From contig NZ_JADPMP010000002.1 of assembly GCF_015686655.1 (NCBI RefSeq), positions 62,001 through 126,000 on the forward strand: a stretch of DNA of 64,000 nt, in the 5' to 3' direction. Positions 53,971 through 63,115 of this stretch are shown in pieces. The first letter of the stretch is position 1, and every line of letters starts with the position of its first letter. Under the pieces are notes generated by a model. It searched no databases. It was given only the letters and a program-made list of their open reading frames with translations, and was not told the origin of the DNA. A program made the position numbers and the translations under genes. The DNA comes from Pontibacter sp. FD36 (GTDB lineage: Bacteria > Bacteroidota > Bacteroidia > Cytophagales > Hymenobacteraceae).

Positions 53971-55200
53971 TTATACCTCCTGCGTCTGCTCTTTGGGCTG
54001 CAAGACGGAGCCAAGCTCTTTCCTGAAAACTACGGCTCCGGGTTTTGAGACATTTTCCCCCTCTGTCACCGCTAGGGCTTCTATCCATACCTCACCGGTA
54101 TCATAATAGTTTAGTACAAAAAAGCCCCGCTGCTCCAGCGTAAAGGTAGCTTTGCCGCCCTTCTTCACGAATGATGTTTTACTCCCTGACCCGCTGACGA
54201 TGTAATGGTTGTCCCGTACCTCAAAGTGCTGCAGGTTATGGTCATGCCCGGCCACATACACGATGTTGCTGTACTGATGGAAGATACGAAGCAGGCGTTT
54301 GCGCATTTTGCGGTATTTGCGGTGCGACATGTCTTCATAGGCCCCGAACATTTTGCGGTAAAAAGGATATAGCGAGCCAAAGATCGGCAGCGGAATGTAA
54401 AAGCGCTTGTGGGCAGCTGTCAGCGGGAATATGTGCTGCTTGATCGTGAACTTGCCACCATGAAGGGCATTGCTGTAAAGTGGATGATGCGCGGCCACCA
54501 CAATACGCTGGTGTCTGTTTCTTCTTAAGATCTTATTCAATCGCAGGAAGAAATCCTCGATATCATCATAGGGACAGCCTTGTTTGCGACCCATGGGCTT
54601 TTCGCCGCGCTGCACCCACCACTGTGTGTTGATGATCACCAGCAGCAGCCCGTCGGCTAATTGTATGGCATCCGGGCCCGGACAACCATGGCGTGGCAGG
54701 TAACTGCATTCATCCTGCAGCGTATCCACCACATACTTTTCCTGTCGCAGCACATATTCCAGTCCTTTTTTGCGCCCTTTGTTCCAGTCATGGTTACCGC
54801 TCAGAAAGATCTTGCGTCCTGCATACGCTCCCATTTGGTGCAACAGAAAGTCCAGGCGCTCTTTGGCGGCAGGGTAGTGGCGGTGGGTTTCAGCAGGAAG
54901 CCCTACTGGGTACAGGTTATCGCCCAGAAACAGGACGCTTCCGTCTGGTCCAATAGTATCCTGCCATTCACCTAATAGCTTCATTACAGGGTCGGTGCCA
55001 TCGGTCGCCACATAGCCAACGTCCCCCATAAAAGCGATGCTGTGCACCAACCGGGCCTCGGGTTTGGGCAGGCACTTGCGCCAGCCTACATCCGATAGTT
55101 TGTAGAAGGGCTTGTTCCGGTATTTAAGCTCCTGCCAGTAGCTGAAAAGCCCAAATACCAAAAATAGCACAGTAGGTATGAGAATAAAGTATAGCAGCAT
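53971..55200 (-). CDS. Metallophosphoesterase, membrane-anchored
   Basis: A 409-aa protein. One N-terminal membrane helix (LYFILIPTVLFLVFGLF) precedes a calcineurin-like phosphoesterase domain with GDVGY, FLGDNLYPV, SGNHDWN, AAHHPLY and AGHDHNLQ in order. These give the two-metal site. The substrate is unknown. Its start overlaps the stop of the Lon-N gene by 1 nt (TGATG), so translation is coupled. Confidence 0.88.
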   Translation of the reverse strand: MLLYFILIPTVLFLVFGLFSYWQELKYRNKPFYKLSDVGWRKCLPKPEARLVHSIAFMGDVGYVATDGTDPVMKLLGEWQDTIGPDGSVLFLGDNLYPVGLPAETHRHYPAAKERLDFLLHQMGAYAGRKIFLSGNHDWNKGRKKGLEYVLRQEKYVVDTLQDECSYLPRHGCPGPDAIQLADGLLLVIINTQWWVQRGEKPMGRKQGCPYDDIEDFFLRLNKILRRNRHQRIVVAAHHPLYSNALHGGKFTIKQHIFPLTAAHKRFYIPLPIFGSLYPFYRKMFGAYEDMSHRKYRKMRKRLLRIFHQYSNIVYVAGHDHNLQHFEVRDNHYIVSGSGSKTSFVKKGGKATFTLEQRGFFVLNYYDTGEVWIEALAVTEGENVSKPGAVVFRKELGSVLQPKEQTQEV

Positions 55201-55835
55201 CAGAAGTTGGGTGGTGTGAGGTTTTTGAAATGCCCATTGAGCTTGACACGTTCCTTCAGCTTTTCAGTTTCGGCTACAATAGGTAATACCTGTTCAAGGT
55301 GCTGCAGAATCATCTCTTGCCGCAGAGCCTCACTGTTACACTGCAATAAGGTATATTCCTGTTCTGTATTAAGGCCTAAATGGTGGGCCACGTCAAAAGA
55401 ACTGAAGTTTTCAGGTAGATCCATCAGGATACTGCTTATACCTAAGGCGGTATACAGTTCCTGTAGCTTCTCTCGTATCTTCAACTTCGTCACGATATCC
55501 TCATCCTCCAGGTTCTCTACTTCCTCTACTTTGCCCCCTGCATACAGCCTGCCTGGCGCCTGTCTGTCAAACTCCAGTATCTTGAATATGCCCAGTCCCT
55601 GGGTACGTATATCCATCTCCCCGGTGTCGTATTTTTTCTCGACGTGCAGCAGTTTGATCTCCGTGCCATAAAGTCCTACACCATTGTTGATGAAGGCGGG
55701 TATCCCAAAAGTGCCCTCGTTTTCGATGCAGTCGTGGACCAGCTGCTTGTAGCGTGGCTCGAAGATGTGCAGGTTCAGCTTCTCGCCCGGAAACACCACG
55801 ATATTCAACGGAAACAATGGCAGATACTTTTGCAT
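55200..55835 (-). CDS. Lon N-terminal (LON substrate-binding) domain protein
   Basis: A 211-aa protein. LPLFPLNIVVFPGEKLNLHIFEPRYKQLV and FGIPAF are the hallmarks of the Lon N-domain family; no ATPase or protease domain is attached. Stand-alone proteins of this kind are widespread, with unclear function. It is cotranscribed with the metallophosphoesterase. Confidence 0.88.
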   Translation of the reverse strand: MQKYLPLFPLNIVVFPGEKLNLHIFEPRYKQLVHDCIENEGTFGIPAFINNGVGLYGTEIKLLHVEKKYDTGEMDIRTQGLGIFKILEFDRQAPGRLYAGGKVEEVENLEDEDIVTKLKIREKLQELYTALGISSILMDLPENFSSFDVAHHLGLNTEQEYTLLQCNSEALRQEMILQHLEQVLPIVAETEKLKERVKLNGHFKNLTPPNF

Positions 55836-55993
55836 GGTCTATTCTTTAGCTTAATAACAGGCAAGTAGAGGTTTTGTATATGGAATACGGGTATGATCAG
55901 AGCCGTGTTAAGTATCTTAATTCAGTCAGGTTGCTTTTGTTGCATTATAAGCCAAAACACTTAGCTTTGCGCACTTATTTTCAACCTCTTAAA

Positions 55994-56731
55994 ATGAAAA
56001 AGAAACGGCTGGGCTTTCGCGAGATCAGGCTCGTCACTACAAAGCTTTTGCTGAGCCTCGTGCTCCTGAGTGTGCTGTGGGTGTTGGTATACCGTTGGGT
56101 GGCTCCACCTGTAACGCTGCACATGATTCAACGCCGTGCCGAAGCAGGAACAGCGGGCAAGGATGAGCCTGCGATCAGGTATAAGTTCGTTTCTCTGGAA
56201 GAGATGTCGGATCAGCTGCCGCTTGCCGTAGTGGCGTCTGAAGATCAGCTTTTCCTGGAGCACCATGGCTTCGACTTCAACGCCATAGCTGATGCGTTCA
56301 AGCGCAACCAGAAGGGAACCAACATCAGGGGCGGCAGCACGATCAGCCAACAGGTTGCCAAGAATGTGTTTCTGTGGCATGGCCGGAGTTACCTGCGCAA
56401 AGGAGTAGAGGCTTACTTCACTTTTCTGATCGAACTGCTTTGGGGCAAACAGCGCATCATGGAGGTATACCTGAACATAGCAGAGATGGGAGACGGGGTG
56501 TTCGGTGTGGAGGCTGCTTCCCAGAAATACTTTAAGAAACCTGCCTCTGAGGTTGGTCGGCAGCAGGCGGCACGACTGGCAGCGGTTCTTCCAAACCCGA
56601 TCCGGTATTCTGCCGGGCGACCATCGGCCTACGTAATGGGTCGGCAGTACCGCATAGCCCGTGCCATGGGCCGACTGGGCGGAACAACTTACATCAAAAC
56701 CATACTTCCCGAAAAAGATGAGAAGAAATAA
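55994..56731 (+). CDS. mtgA: Monofunctional biosynthetic peptidoglycan transglycosylase
   Basis: 245 aa from the ATG at 55994 (MKKKRLGFREIRL); a longer frame upstream has no signal or conservation value. A membrane anchor (about 17-35) precedes the GT51 domain with SEDQLFLEHHGFD (catalytic E83), GGSTISQQ (113-120) and KRIMEVYLN-like KQRIMEVYLNIAEMG. It polymerises lipid II glycan strands. It lacks a transpeptidase domain, as expected for MtgA. Confidence 0.92.
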   Translation: MKKKRLGFREIRLVTTKLLLSLVLLSVLWVLVYRWVAPPVTLHMIQRRAEAGTAGKDEPAIRYKFVSLEEMSDQLPLAVVASEDQLFLEHHGFDFNAIADAFKRNQKGTNIRGGSTISQQVAKNVFLWHGRSYLRKGVEAYFTFLIELLWGKQRIMEVYLNIAEMGDGVFGVEAASQKYFKKPASEVGRQQAARLAAVLPNPIRYSAGRPSAYVMGRQYRIARAMGRLGGTTYIKTILPEKDEKK

Positions 56732-57209
56732 GTTTATCTGCGCACTGGTCTTATGTATAAGCCTAGCAGGCACAGCCTGTCAGCAGGAGGAAAAGCAGGT
56801 GGAGCTTACCACAGATTCTCCAGTTACACAGGACAAAGCGGTAGCTGAAGCTCAGGTACGTGACATGCTGGCCTCGCAGTCGGCTTGCTGGAGCCAGGGT
56901 GACCTTGACTGTTTCATGCGGGACTACTGGAAATCAGACTCCCTGCTGTTTGTAGGTAAGAGCGGCCTGACTTACGGCTGGCAAAAGACCCTTGACAACT
57001 ACCGCAAGAGCTACCCTGATTCGACAGCTATGGGCAAGCTGACCTTCGACTTGAAAGAGATGCGCCACCTGGCTGTCGACCACATGCTGGTAGTAGGTAA
57101 GTGGCACCTCCAGCGCGAAGCCGAACTAGGCGACCTGCAAGGTCATTTTTCCATCATTATTAAACGCTTTCCGGAGGGCTGGAAGATCGTAGCGGACCAT
57201 TCCAGTTAG
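56718..57209 (+). CDS. SnoaL/DUF4440-like lipoprotein
   Basis: 163 aa from the ATG at 56718 (MRRNKFICALVLCISLAGTAC), giving a proper lipobox; it overlaps the mtgA end by 14 nt. The mature part has VRDMLASQSACWSQGDLDCFMRDYW, VGKSGLTYGWQKTLDNY and HFSIIIKRFPEGWKIVADHSS, the cone-fold pattern of DUF4440/SnoaL-like proteins. The ligand is unknown. Confidence 0.82.
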   Translation: MRRNKFICALVLCISLAGTACQQEEKQVELTTDSPVTQDKAVAEAQVRDMLASQSACWSQGDLDCFMRDYWKSDSLLFVGKSGLTYGWQKTLDNYRKSYPDSTAMGKLTFDLKEMRHLAVDHMLVVGKWHLQREAELGDLQGHFSIIIKRFPEGWKIVADHSS

Positions 57210-57213
57210 GAAT

Positions 57214-57390
57214 TTAGTGCATGAGTGAGTTAGTGGATAAGTGATTTATTTATTGAGTTGATAATTGATCAATTTAAGTGTCACTCGTCGAATTCAAATA
57301 GATATTTTGTTCGAATTCTATTCAATCAACAATTAACCTTTCATCCCCAAATCACTAACTCACTCAACCACACATTCACTCAATCAATTT
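57214..57390. repeat. Intergenic repeat with GAGTGAGT-type inverted ends (copy 3)
   Basis: AGTGAGTTAGT (57224-57234) has its exact complement at 57354-57364, with further GAGTGA/TCACTC units on each side. The interior is AT-rich with two GAATTC sites and no gene. It matches the style of the units at 35912 and 39901 and overlaps the very 3' end of the App1-like gene. Confidence 0.55.
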
Positions 57391-58528
57391 ACTCATCTCC
57401 CGCAGCGTCCACTTCTGTTTCTCGGGCGATTTCGGAGAGTTCCTCATTGAAGATATAGCCACACTGGGCGGCGTGTTTGGCGGCTTCCAGGGTTTCCTTC
57501 ACAAGTACCATCTCCACTTCTTTACTGTCCTTGAATTCGTCAAAGATTGTAACCACTTTTTTAGTGTGCTTTTCGATGTTTACATCCCGAATGTAAATGG
57601 CCAGAACCCGGCCCGGATGGTTACGCACGACCTCGGTGTAAATCTCGGCATCCTGCTGTCCGCTGTCGCCGATCAGGATAAATTTGAGTTCCGGGTAGGT
57701 GATCAGTATATTTTCGATTTCCTTGTACTTGTGGCTCATGTGATCGGAGGCCCCGAGCTTGCTTTCATCCATCCCAAAGTCACGCAGTAGGAGCGGACCT
57801 TGCGGGATCTCGTTCAGCTCCAGGAAATGATAGAGCAGGTCATAGGTATTCCAGGGGCTGCTGGAGACGTAGAAAAAGGGATTGTTGCGTTTCCCGTTTC
57901 GCCCCAGTTGGAGCGACTTGTAAAAGGACGACACGCCGTGAAAAGGTATACGGGAGTGGGCATTGTTAAGCAGTACGTTCCGGCCAGTCTGCAGCATGCT
58001 CGTGGCGCCGGTTCGCACAATGGTGTCATCTATATCACTGATGATGCCATACTCTGCATCAGGGGGCGGTACCAGCACATGCGCCTGCGCCTTTACCGGA
58101 CCATCAAACGCCACTGGGGAATCTGTCAGGTTTATATCGATTGTATGCCAGATGTCTTCCAGCTGCAGTGGCTTTTCGGGGGCGAGGTTCATCACAAAAT
58201 AACCTTCAATATCCGTCGTGATCTCGTGTTTCTGGTCTTCGAGACATAGCTCAACGCGTGCTCCCGGTATTTCCCGGCTGTTGAATCGCTTGTACATGTT
58301 CAGGATGTTCTCCCAGAGCGTATCATTTGCTTCTGACTCCGTGATGCCTTTGTCAACCAGCACGCGGCCCTTTACATACAGGCGGGTGGGAGTACCATAG
58401 CTGCGGTAAGTCATGATATGCAGCGGACCAAACATATTGAGTTTGCGACGCAGGTTAAAAGTCAGGGTGTCAAACTTCTCTTCAACTTTTAAGACAGCTT
58501 TCGCAGCAGTGTTCTTTATTTTTTTCAT
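57389..58528 (-). CDS. App1-like phosphatase-domain protein (DUF2183)
   Basis: A 379-aa protein. The HAD-like signature IISDIDDTIVRTGATSM (near 166-182) and IGDSGQQDAEIY are the motifs of the App1/DUF2183 family, known in yeast as a phosphatidate phosphatase. The N-terminal part is beta-rich and probably a separate domain. The substrate in bacteria is not established. Confidence 0.88.
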   Translation of the reverse strand: MKKIKNTAAKAVLKVEEKFDTLTFNLRRKLNMFGPLHIMTYRSYGTPTRLYVKGRVLVDKGITESEANDTLWENILNMYKRFNSREIPGARVELCLEDQKHEITTDIEGYFVMNLAPEKPLQLEDIWHTIDINLTDSPVAFDGPVKAQAHVLVPPPDAEYGIISDIDDTIVRTGATSMLQTGRNVLLNNAHSRIPFHGVSSFYKSLQLGRNGKRNNPFFYVSSSPWNTYDLLYHFLELNEIPQGPLLLRDFGMDESKLGASDHMSHKYKEIENILITYPELKFILIGDSGQQDAEIYTEVVRNHPGRVLAIYIRDVNIEKHTKKVVTIFDEFKDSKEVEMVLVKETLEAAKHAAQCGYIFNEELSEIARETEVDAAGDE

Positions 58529-58554
58529 AGTGCTTAGGTATGGTGCTTAAACAG

Positions 58555-58580
58555 AAAGGCCTGCCCTGCGGCAGACCTTT
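58555..58580 (-). terminator. Terminator of the second M48 gene
   Basis: AAAGGCCTGCC pairs with GGCAGACCTTT with one mismatch, loop CTGC, then TCTGTTT on the minus strand. It lies 6 nt after the M48 stop. Confidence 0.75.
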
Positions 58581-58585
58581 GCTGG

Positions 58586-59419
58586 TTATAAGTTCAGGCT
58601 TCTTTTCAGTTCATTAAAGTCCGTGTTTGTGGCCCCGTCCGTGGAGCAGCCGCGCTGCCGCGCCTGCTGCTGTATGTTTTCAATGCGGTTGTCCGGGTTC
58701 GGGTGCGTGCTCAGGAACTCTGGCGGGTTGCTGCCCTGCGCCTGGTCGTTCAGCTTCACAAAAAAGCCGGCTGCTCCGTCACAGGCGTAATAATCGGTGC
58801 CGTCCAGGTATACCACAGAGGCGTTGTCGGCCTCGGTTTCGGCTCCGCGGCTGAAACGCAGACCTGCCAGTGTGCCCGCCAACTGACCGGCTATTTGCTG
58901 CAGGGTGCCCGCATTGTTGCCCAGTGCTACCGAGAGCAAAATAGCGATGCCGTACTCACGCTGTAATTGCTGTATACTGTGGCGCTTGTCGGCATGGGCA
59001 ATTTCATGGGCTAATACGCCAGCAAAGTGGTCCTCGTCGTCCAGAAACTTCATCAGGCCGGTATACACATAAATGTGTCCTCCCGGTGCTGCAAAGGCAT
59101 TCAGAGTCTCGCGGTCATCGATGATTTTCACAGACCAGACAAATTCGTTTCGATACTTGATCTCCCCGGAGTTAAGCACTCGGTTCACGATGCGGTCGAG
59201 GTGGGTATAGGCTTTCTGCACATTGGCGTTATTAGAGTTGCGCTCCAGCAGCTTGCCCTGTGCACGAAAAGTGGAGTCTACTTGCCGTGATACCTGCTCA
59301 CCCAACCGGATGTCATCCTGGGTGGAGAAGATCACTCCTTCATTGTCTTTGCAGCTGCTCATGAAAAACACGCTGACGAAAACAAGTAGCCAGGGTGCCA
59401 TACGATTGATATACTTCAT
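58586..59419 (-). CDS. M48-family metallopeptidase lipoprotein
   Basis: A 277-aa protein. The signal ends FFMSSC (C23), a lipobox. The zinc motif AHEIAH (H138, E139, H142) and a later RGAETEADNASVVYL with the third ligand define an M48 peptidase. A C-terminal Cys pair may form a disulfide. It is related to the gene at 52204 and probably lies in the outer-membrane periplasmic face. Confidence 0.9.
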   Translation of the reverse strand: MKYINRMAPWLLVFVSVFFMSSCKDNEGVIFSTQDDIRLGEQVSRQVDSTFRAQGKLLERNSNNANVQKAYTHLDRIVNRVLNSGEIKYRNEFVWSVKIIDDRETLNAFAAPGGHIYVYTGLMKFLDDEDHFAGVLAHEIAHADKRHSIQQLQREYGIAILLSVALGNNAGTLQQIAGQLAGTLAGLRFSRGAETEADNASVVYLDGTDYYACDGAAGFFVKLNDQAQGSNPPEFLSTHPNPDNRIENIQQQARQRGCSTDGATNTDFNELKRSLNL

Positions 59420-59593
59420 TATGTAATTAAATTGAAACTATGTGTTTAAGCTGTGCAGGTATAAGCTCTGAAAAGGTACCCTGCGATTTGCTTAAAACTA
59501 ACGATATTAGATTTTAGTATGCGCTTACGGATTAAAATTAGCCTTGGTTTGAGGGTGGGAGTAGAGGGGTGGCGGTTCAAAACAGTGCAAATA

Positions 59594-59622
59594 AAAAAGC
59601 CCCTGAATTTCAGGGGCTTTTT
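59594..59622. terminator. Terminator of the M16 peptidase gene
   Basis: AAAAAGCCCCTGA (59594-59606) pairs with TCAGGGGCTTTTT (59610-59622), loop ATT. On the minus strand it follows the stop at 59639 by about 17 nt. Confidence 0.88.
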
Positions 59623-59638
59623 CCAAGTGTAGTATGGT

Positions 59639-62488
59639 CTATTTTACGGATGAGGTACCTACGGGGTTGCCGTTGGTATCCAGCTCCACCACATCGTAGC
59701 TCAACTTCTGCAGCTCAGGCAACACGGTTTTCTTGTCGCCTACAACTACGATGTGCATTTTGTCTGACGGCAGGTGCTTGGCAGCCAGTGCGTCGATCTC
59801 CTGCTTCGTGATGTTGTTCAGTATCTGCGTCTGCTTGCTTACGTAGTCCTTCTTCAGGTCGTAGCGCAGGATGCGGCCCAGGAAGTTCGCCTTCTGAGCA
59901 GGCGTCTCGTACTGGCGTGCATCTGACTGACCGATGGAGTTCTTCATGAACTGAAGCTCCTCTTCTGTGATACCCTTTGTTCTGTAATCGTTGATCTCTT
60001 TCATGAATTCAACTACTGAAGCGGCAGTGGCATCGGCGCGAACGCCGGCAGATGCCGTGTAAGGACCTGCGAAGCGGCTACCACCGAAGCCTGAACGGGC
60101 ACCGTAGGTATAGCCTTTGTCTTCACGCAGGTTCAGGTTGATGCGGCTGTTGAAAGCACCACCCAACACAAAGTTCATCAGTGATGTTCTGTAGTACTCA
60201 CCGGTCGCGTCATAAGGCTGGGCCACGTAACCAATTCTGATCTCTGACTGTGCTGCATCTGGCTTGTCTACGAAGTAGATTTTAGTACCCGCAATGGCTG
60301 GAGCTTTCACATCAGCAGGGATGCTCACGTTTTTCTTCTTCCAGTTTTTAAGGAATCCCAGTTTGCCTACAATCTCCTTTTCATCGATATCACCCACGAT
60401 GACCAACTCAGCTCCTGTAGGCGTGAAGTTGGCAGTGTAGAACTGCTTCACATCGTCCAGGGTAATGCTGCTCACTGACTCCGTAGTTCCTGAAGTAGGT
60501 ATGGCCATGATGTGGTTTTCGCCATAAAGCAGTTTGTTATATACGCTGCTGGCGATGGCCGTAGGCTGCGTCGACTGGTTGGCTATACCTTCCAGCTGCT
60601 GCTTTTTCAAACGCTCAAAGTCATCAGAGGCGAACTTCGGACGGAACAGGCGCTCTTCGAGCAACACAAGTGTTTTGTCCAGGTTCTTCTTCAGCGACTG
60701 TACCGTTATATAGGTGTCTTCAGTACCAGAACCGATGCGGATAGAGCTACCCAGTTTGTCGAGCTCGTTGGTGAATGCTTCTGACGAGTAGTTCTCAGTG
60801 TCCTCGTTCAACAGGGACGCTGTAAGTGAAGCTATACCTGCTTTTCCAGGATTGTTAGCCAGTAAGCGGTGCCCGCCAGGTATAGTCAGCTGCAGCGTTA
60901 CAGTTGGAATCTCGTCAGACTTGGTTCCGATCACCTTCATGCCGTTCTTAAACTTCGAGGTATAGAAGTTCGGTACGCTCACCGCTTTGGCCTGGCTTGC
61001 TACCGGACGCTTGCTGCGGTCAAACGAGTCAACTGCCTTGGTATAGCTCAGACCGCTGTAATCCTGCGGCTGTGCTACAGACGTGTTGGTGTCAACCGTA
61101 TAGTTGTCAGCTTTCGCCACCATCTCCGGCTTGCCTTTTGGCACCACGCTCAGGATAACGGCATGCTTGCCTTTGATGTACTGGTTGTACACACGCTTCA
61201 CGTCGTCTTTGGTCAGCGCGTTGATGCGGCGAATTTCCTCCTGCAGGTAATTCGGGTTGTTGCGGAAGGTCTCGTAAGCAGCCAGTTGTGATACTTTGCC
61301 GCTCACGCTTGCCATGCGGTTGATCAGGCTCGACTCGGCTGAGGCTTTGTAGCGCTGCAGGTCTTCGTCAGTTACACCGCGGGTTTCAAACTCAGCGATC
61401 GACTTGCGAAGGAGTTCTTCCATCTGAGCCAGCGTGCTGTTTGGATAGGCCATGATGGTGATGCCAAATTCGCCTGCCAGCTCCGAAGTGGAGTTGAAGG
61501 CAGAAGCCTGCATCGCTTTCTGCTCTTTTACAAAGTTTTTGTAGAAGATAGAGTTACGCCCCTGTCCCAGGATCTCTGCCAGTACGTCCAGCGCATGCTC
61601 GTCTTTGTGACCAGCTTCAGGCACTGGGTACGTCATGCGCAGCATCGGGAAGCGTATGTTGTCCTCGTAAGAGATGTAGCGGTCAGCAGTAAGAGAGGCC
61701 AGCATTGGCTTCATGTCCTGCACAGCCGGGCCGGCAGGTATAGAGCCAAAGTATTTCTCCACGAGTTTCACTACATCAGCAGGGTTCACGTCACCACCCA
61801 CCGTTACAGTGGCGTTGTTTGGTCCGTACCAGCGCAGGAAGAAGTTCTTGAGGTCGTCTACATTCACGCGGTTCAGGTCTTCGATGTAACCAATCGTAGT
61901 CCAGGAGTAAGGGTGGCCGTGCGGGTACAGGTGCTGCGAGGTTTTCTCGTACACCAGACCGTAAGGGCGGTTGTCGTAGTTCTGACCACGCTCGTTCTTC
62001 ACAGTTTCGCGTTGTACCTCAAATTTCTTCTGGGTTACGGCGTCGAGCAAGAAGCCCATGCGGTCAGCCTCTAGCCACAGGGCTGTTTCCAGCTGGTTGC
62101 TTGGCACGGTCTCGAAATAGTTGGTGCGGTCGCGGTTGGTCGTACCGTTCAGGGTACCACCGGCGTCAGATACGATCTTGAAGTGCTCTTCATCGGCCAC
62201 GTTGTCAGAGCCCTGGAACATCATGTGTTCAAAGAAGTGGGCGAAACCAGATTTGCCTACTTCTTCGCGGGCGGAGCCTACGTGGTAAGTTACGTCCACA
62301 TGCACTACCGGATCGGAGTGATCTTCGTGCACGATCAGGGTCAGGCCATTGGCCAGTTTATACTTTTCGTAAGGTATAACCAGCTCATCGCTTTTCTTGG
62401 TTACCTTTTCTACGAGTTTTGTCTGCGCCTCGGCTGCACTGACCACACTGGCCGTGAGCACGATACTCAAACCGATTTTCTGAAGCAT
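59639..62488 (-). CDS. M16-family (pitrilysin-like) zinc metallopeptidase
   Basis: A 949-aa exported protein with a signal peptide ending AAEAQ. The first M16 half has the inverted zinc motif HFFEH (H84, E87, H88) and a downstream NERGQNYDNRPYG with the third ligand. The second half (from about 505) has the same fold without the zinc motif, as is normal for the family. It likely degrades peptides in the periplasm. It is the largest chromosomal gene after the permease-peptidase fusion. Confidence 0.93.
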   Translation of the reverse strand: MLQKIGLSIVLTASVVSAAEAQTKLVEKVTKKSDELVIPYEKYKLANGLTLIVHEDHSDPVVHVDVTYHVGSAREEVGKSGFAHFFEHMMFQGSDNVADEEHFKIVSDAGGTLNGTTNRDRTNYFETVPSNQLETALWLEADRMGFLLDAVTQKKFEVQRETVKNERGQNYDNRPYGLVYEKTSQHLYPHGHPYSWTTIGYIEDLNRVNVDDLKNFFLRWYGPNNATVTVGGDVNPADVVKLVEKYFGSIPAGPAVQDMKPMLASLTADRYISYEDNIRFPMLRMTYPVPEAGHKDEHALDVLAEILGQGRNSIFYKNFVKEQKAMQASAFNSTSELAGEFGITIMAYPNSTLAQMEELLRKSIAEFETRGVTDEDLQRYKASAESSLINRMASVSGKVSQLAAYETFRNNPNYLQEEIRRINALTKDDVKRVYNQYIKGKHAVILSVVPKGKPEMVAKADNYTVDTNTSVAQPQDYSGLSYTKAVDSFDRSKRPVASQAKAVSVPNFYTSKFKNGMKVIGTKSDEIPTVTLQLTIPGGHRLLANNPGKAGIASLTASLLNEDTENYSSEAFTNELDKLGSSIRIGSGTEDTYITVQSLKKNLDKTLVLLEERLFRPKFASDDFERLKKQQLEGIANQSTQPTAIASSVYNKLLYGENHIMAIPTSGTTESVSSITLDDVKQFYTANFTPTGAELVIVGDIDEKEIVGKLGFLKNWKKKNVSIPADVKAPAIAGTKIYFVDKPDAAQSEIRIGYVAQPYDATGEYYRTSLMNFVLGGAFNSRINLNLREDKGYTYGARSGFGGSRFAGPYTASAGVRADATAASVVEFMKEINDYRTKGITEEELQFMKNSIGQSDARQYETPAQKANFLGRILRYDLKKDYVSKQTQILNNITKQEIDALAAKHLPSDKMHIVVVGDKKTVLPELQKLSYDVVELDTNGNPVGTSSVK

Positions 62489-62577
62489 ATTAGTCTTTTT
62501 AGGTGAACGATTGGTCTTATGTTAGGACCAATATAACACATAAAGGTTTAATGCTATAGAAAAATATAGACGAACGC

Positions 62578-62988
62578 CTATTTTGTCTCGGCAAACACTT
62601 GCTTAGCGAACATAACAGACACAGCCAGAGTCAAAAGCGCGACTACCAGCATGGCCGTAGTGAGCAGAAAAGCCATACCTGCCGTTTGGGTGGAGTTAGG
62701 CTCCGGGGCTTCCTGTACCATCTCAAGCAGGCGGATAAAATAGGTGCCGGATCGCCATCCGAGTAGCAACGTCAGCAGACCAGCCTCACCAGTACCCAGC
62801 AAAAAAGCCCAGCGCTGACGGCGGTTCAGAAAGTGCCCGGCCACCAGCGCCAGCAAACCACCGGCTATACCTGTGATCAGCGCAGTCCGGGCCTGCTCGC
62901 CAGCCACGTCTACGGCCACAGCGCCACAGCCCAGCATGAACACGCCAAAGAAGGCGTAGAGGTAAGAGATCTGTTTATGTATGGTCAT
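62578..62988 (-). CDS. Small integral membrane protein
   Basis: A 136-aa protein with four hydrophobic helices (ISYLYAFFGVFMLGCGAVAV; ALITGIAGGLLALVAGHFL; AFLLGTGEAGLLTLLLGW; AFLLTTAMLVVALLTLAVSVMF). The pattern resembles TMEM14-type or DUF-class four-helix proteins, but no name is certain. It is divergent from the topoisomerase gene. Confidence 0.72.
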   Translation of the reverse strand: MTIHKQISYLYAFFGVFMLGCGAVAVDVAGEQARTALITGIAGGLLALVAGHFLNRRQRWAFLLGTGEAGLLTLLLGWRSGTYFIRLLEMVQEAPEPNSTQTAGMAFLLTTAMLVVALLTLAVSVMFAKQVFAETK

Positions 62989-63115
62989 GGGTATATCATT
63001 ATCCGAGGCAAATATAAGGGTAAATGTTGAGGAGGTATAAGTAAAAGCTGTTGCACGGTCTGTAAGGCGAATAACTTTTGCACAAGTTTAAAGTATTATG
63101 GGCAGGAGGCGCCTA

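Noticed and set aside
53358..54014. A 218-codon minus-strand frame across the lipid kinase gene
   Set aside because: The plus strand encodes a complete lipid kinase with GGDGT motif; the minus frame has no recognisable domain and ends inside the neighbouring gene.
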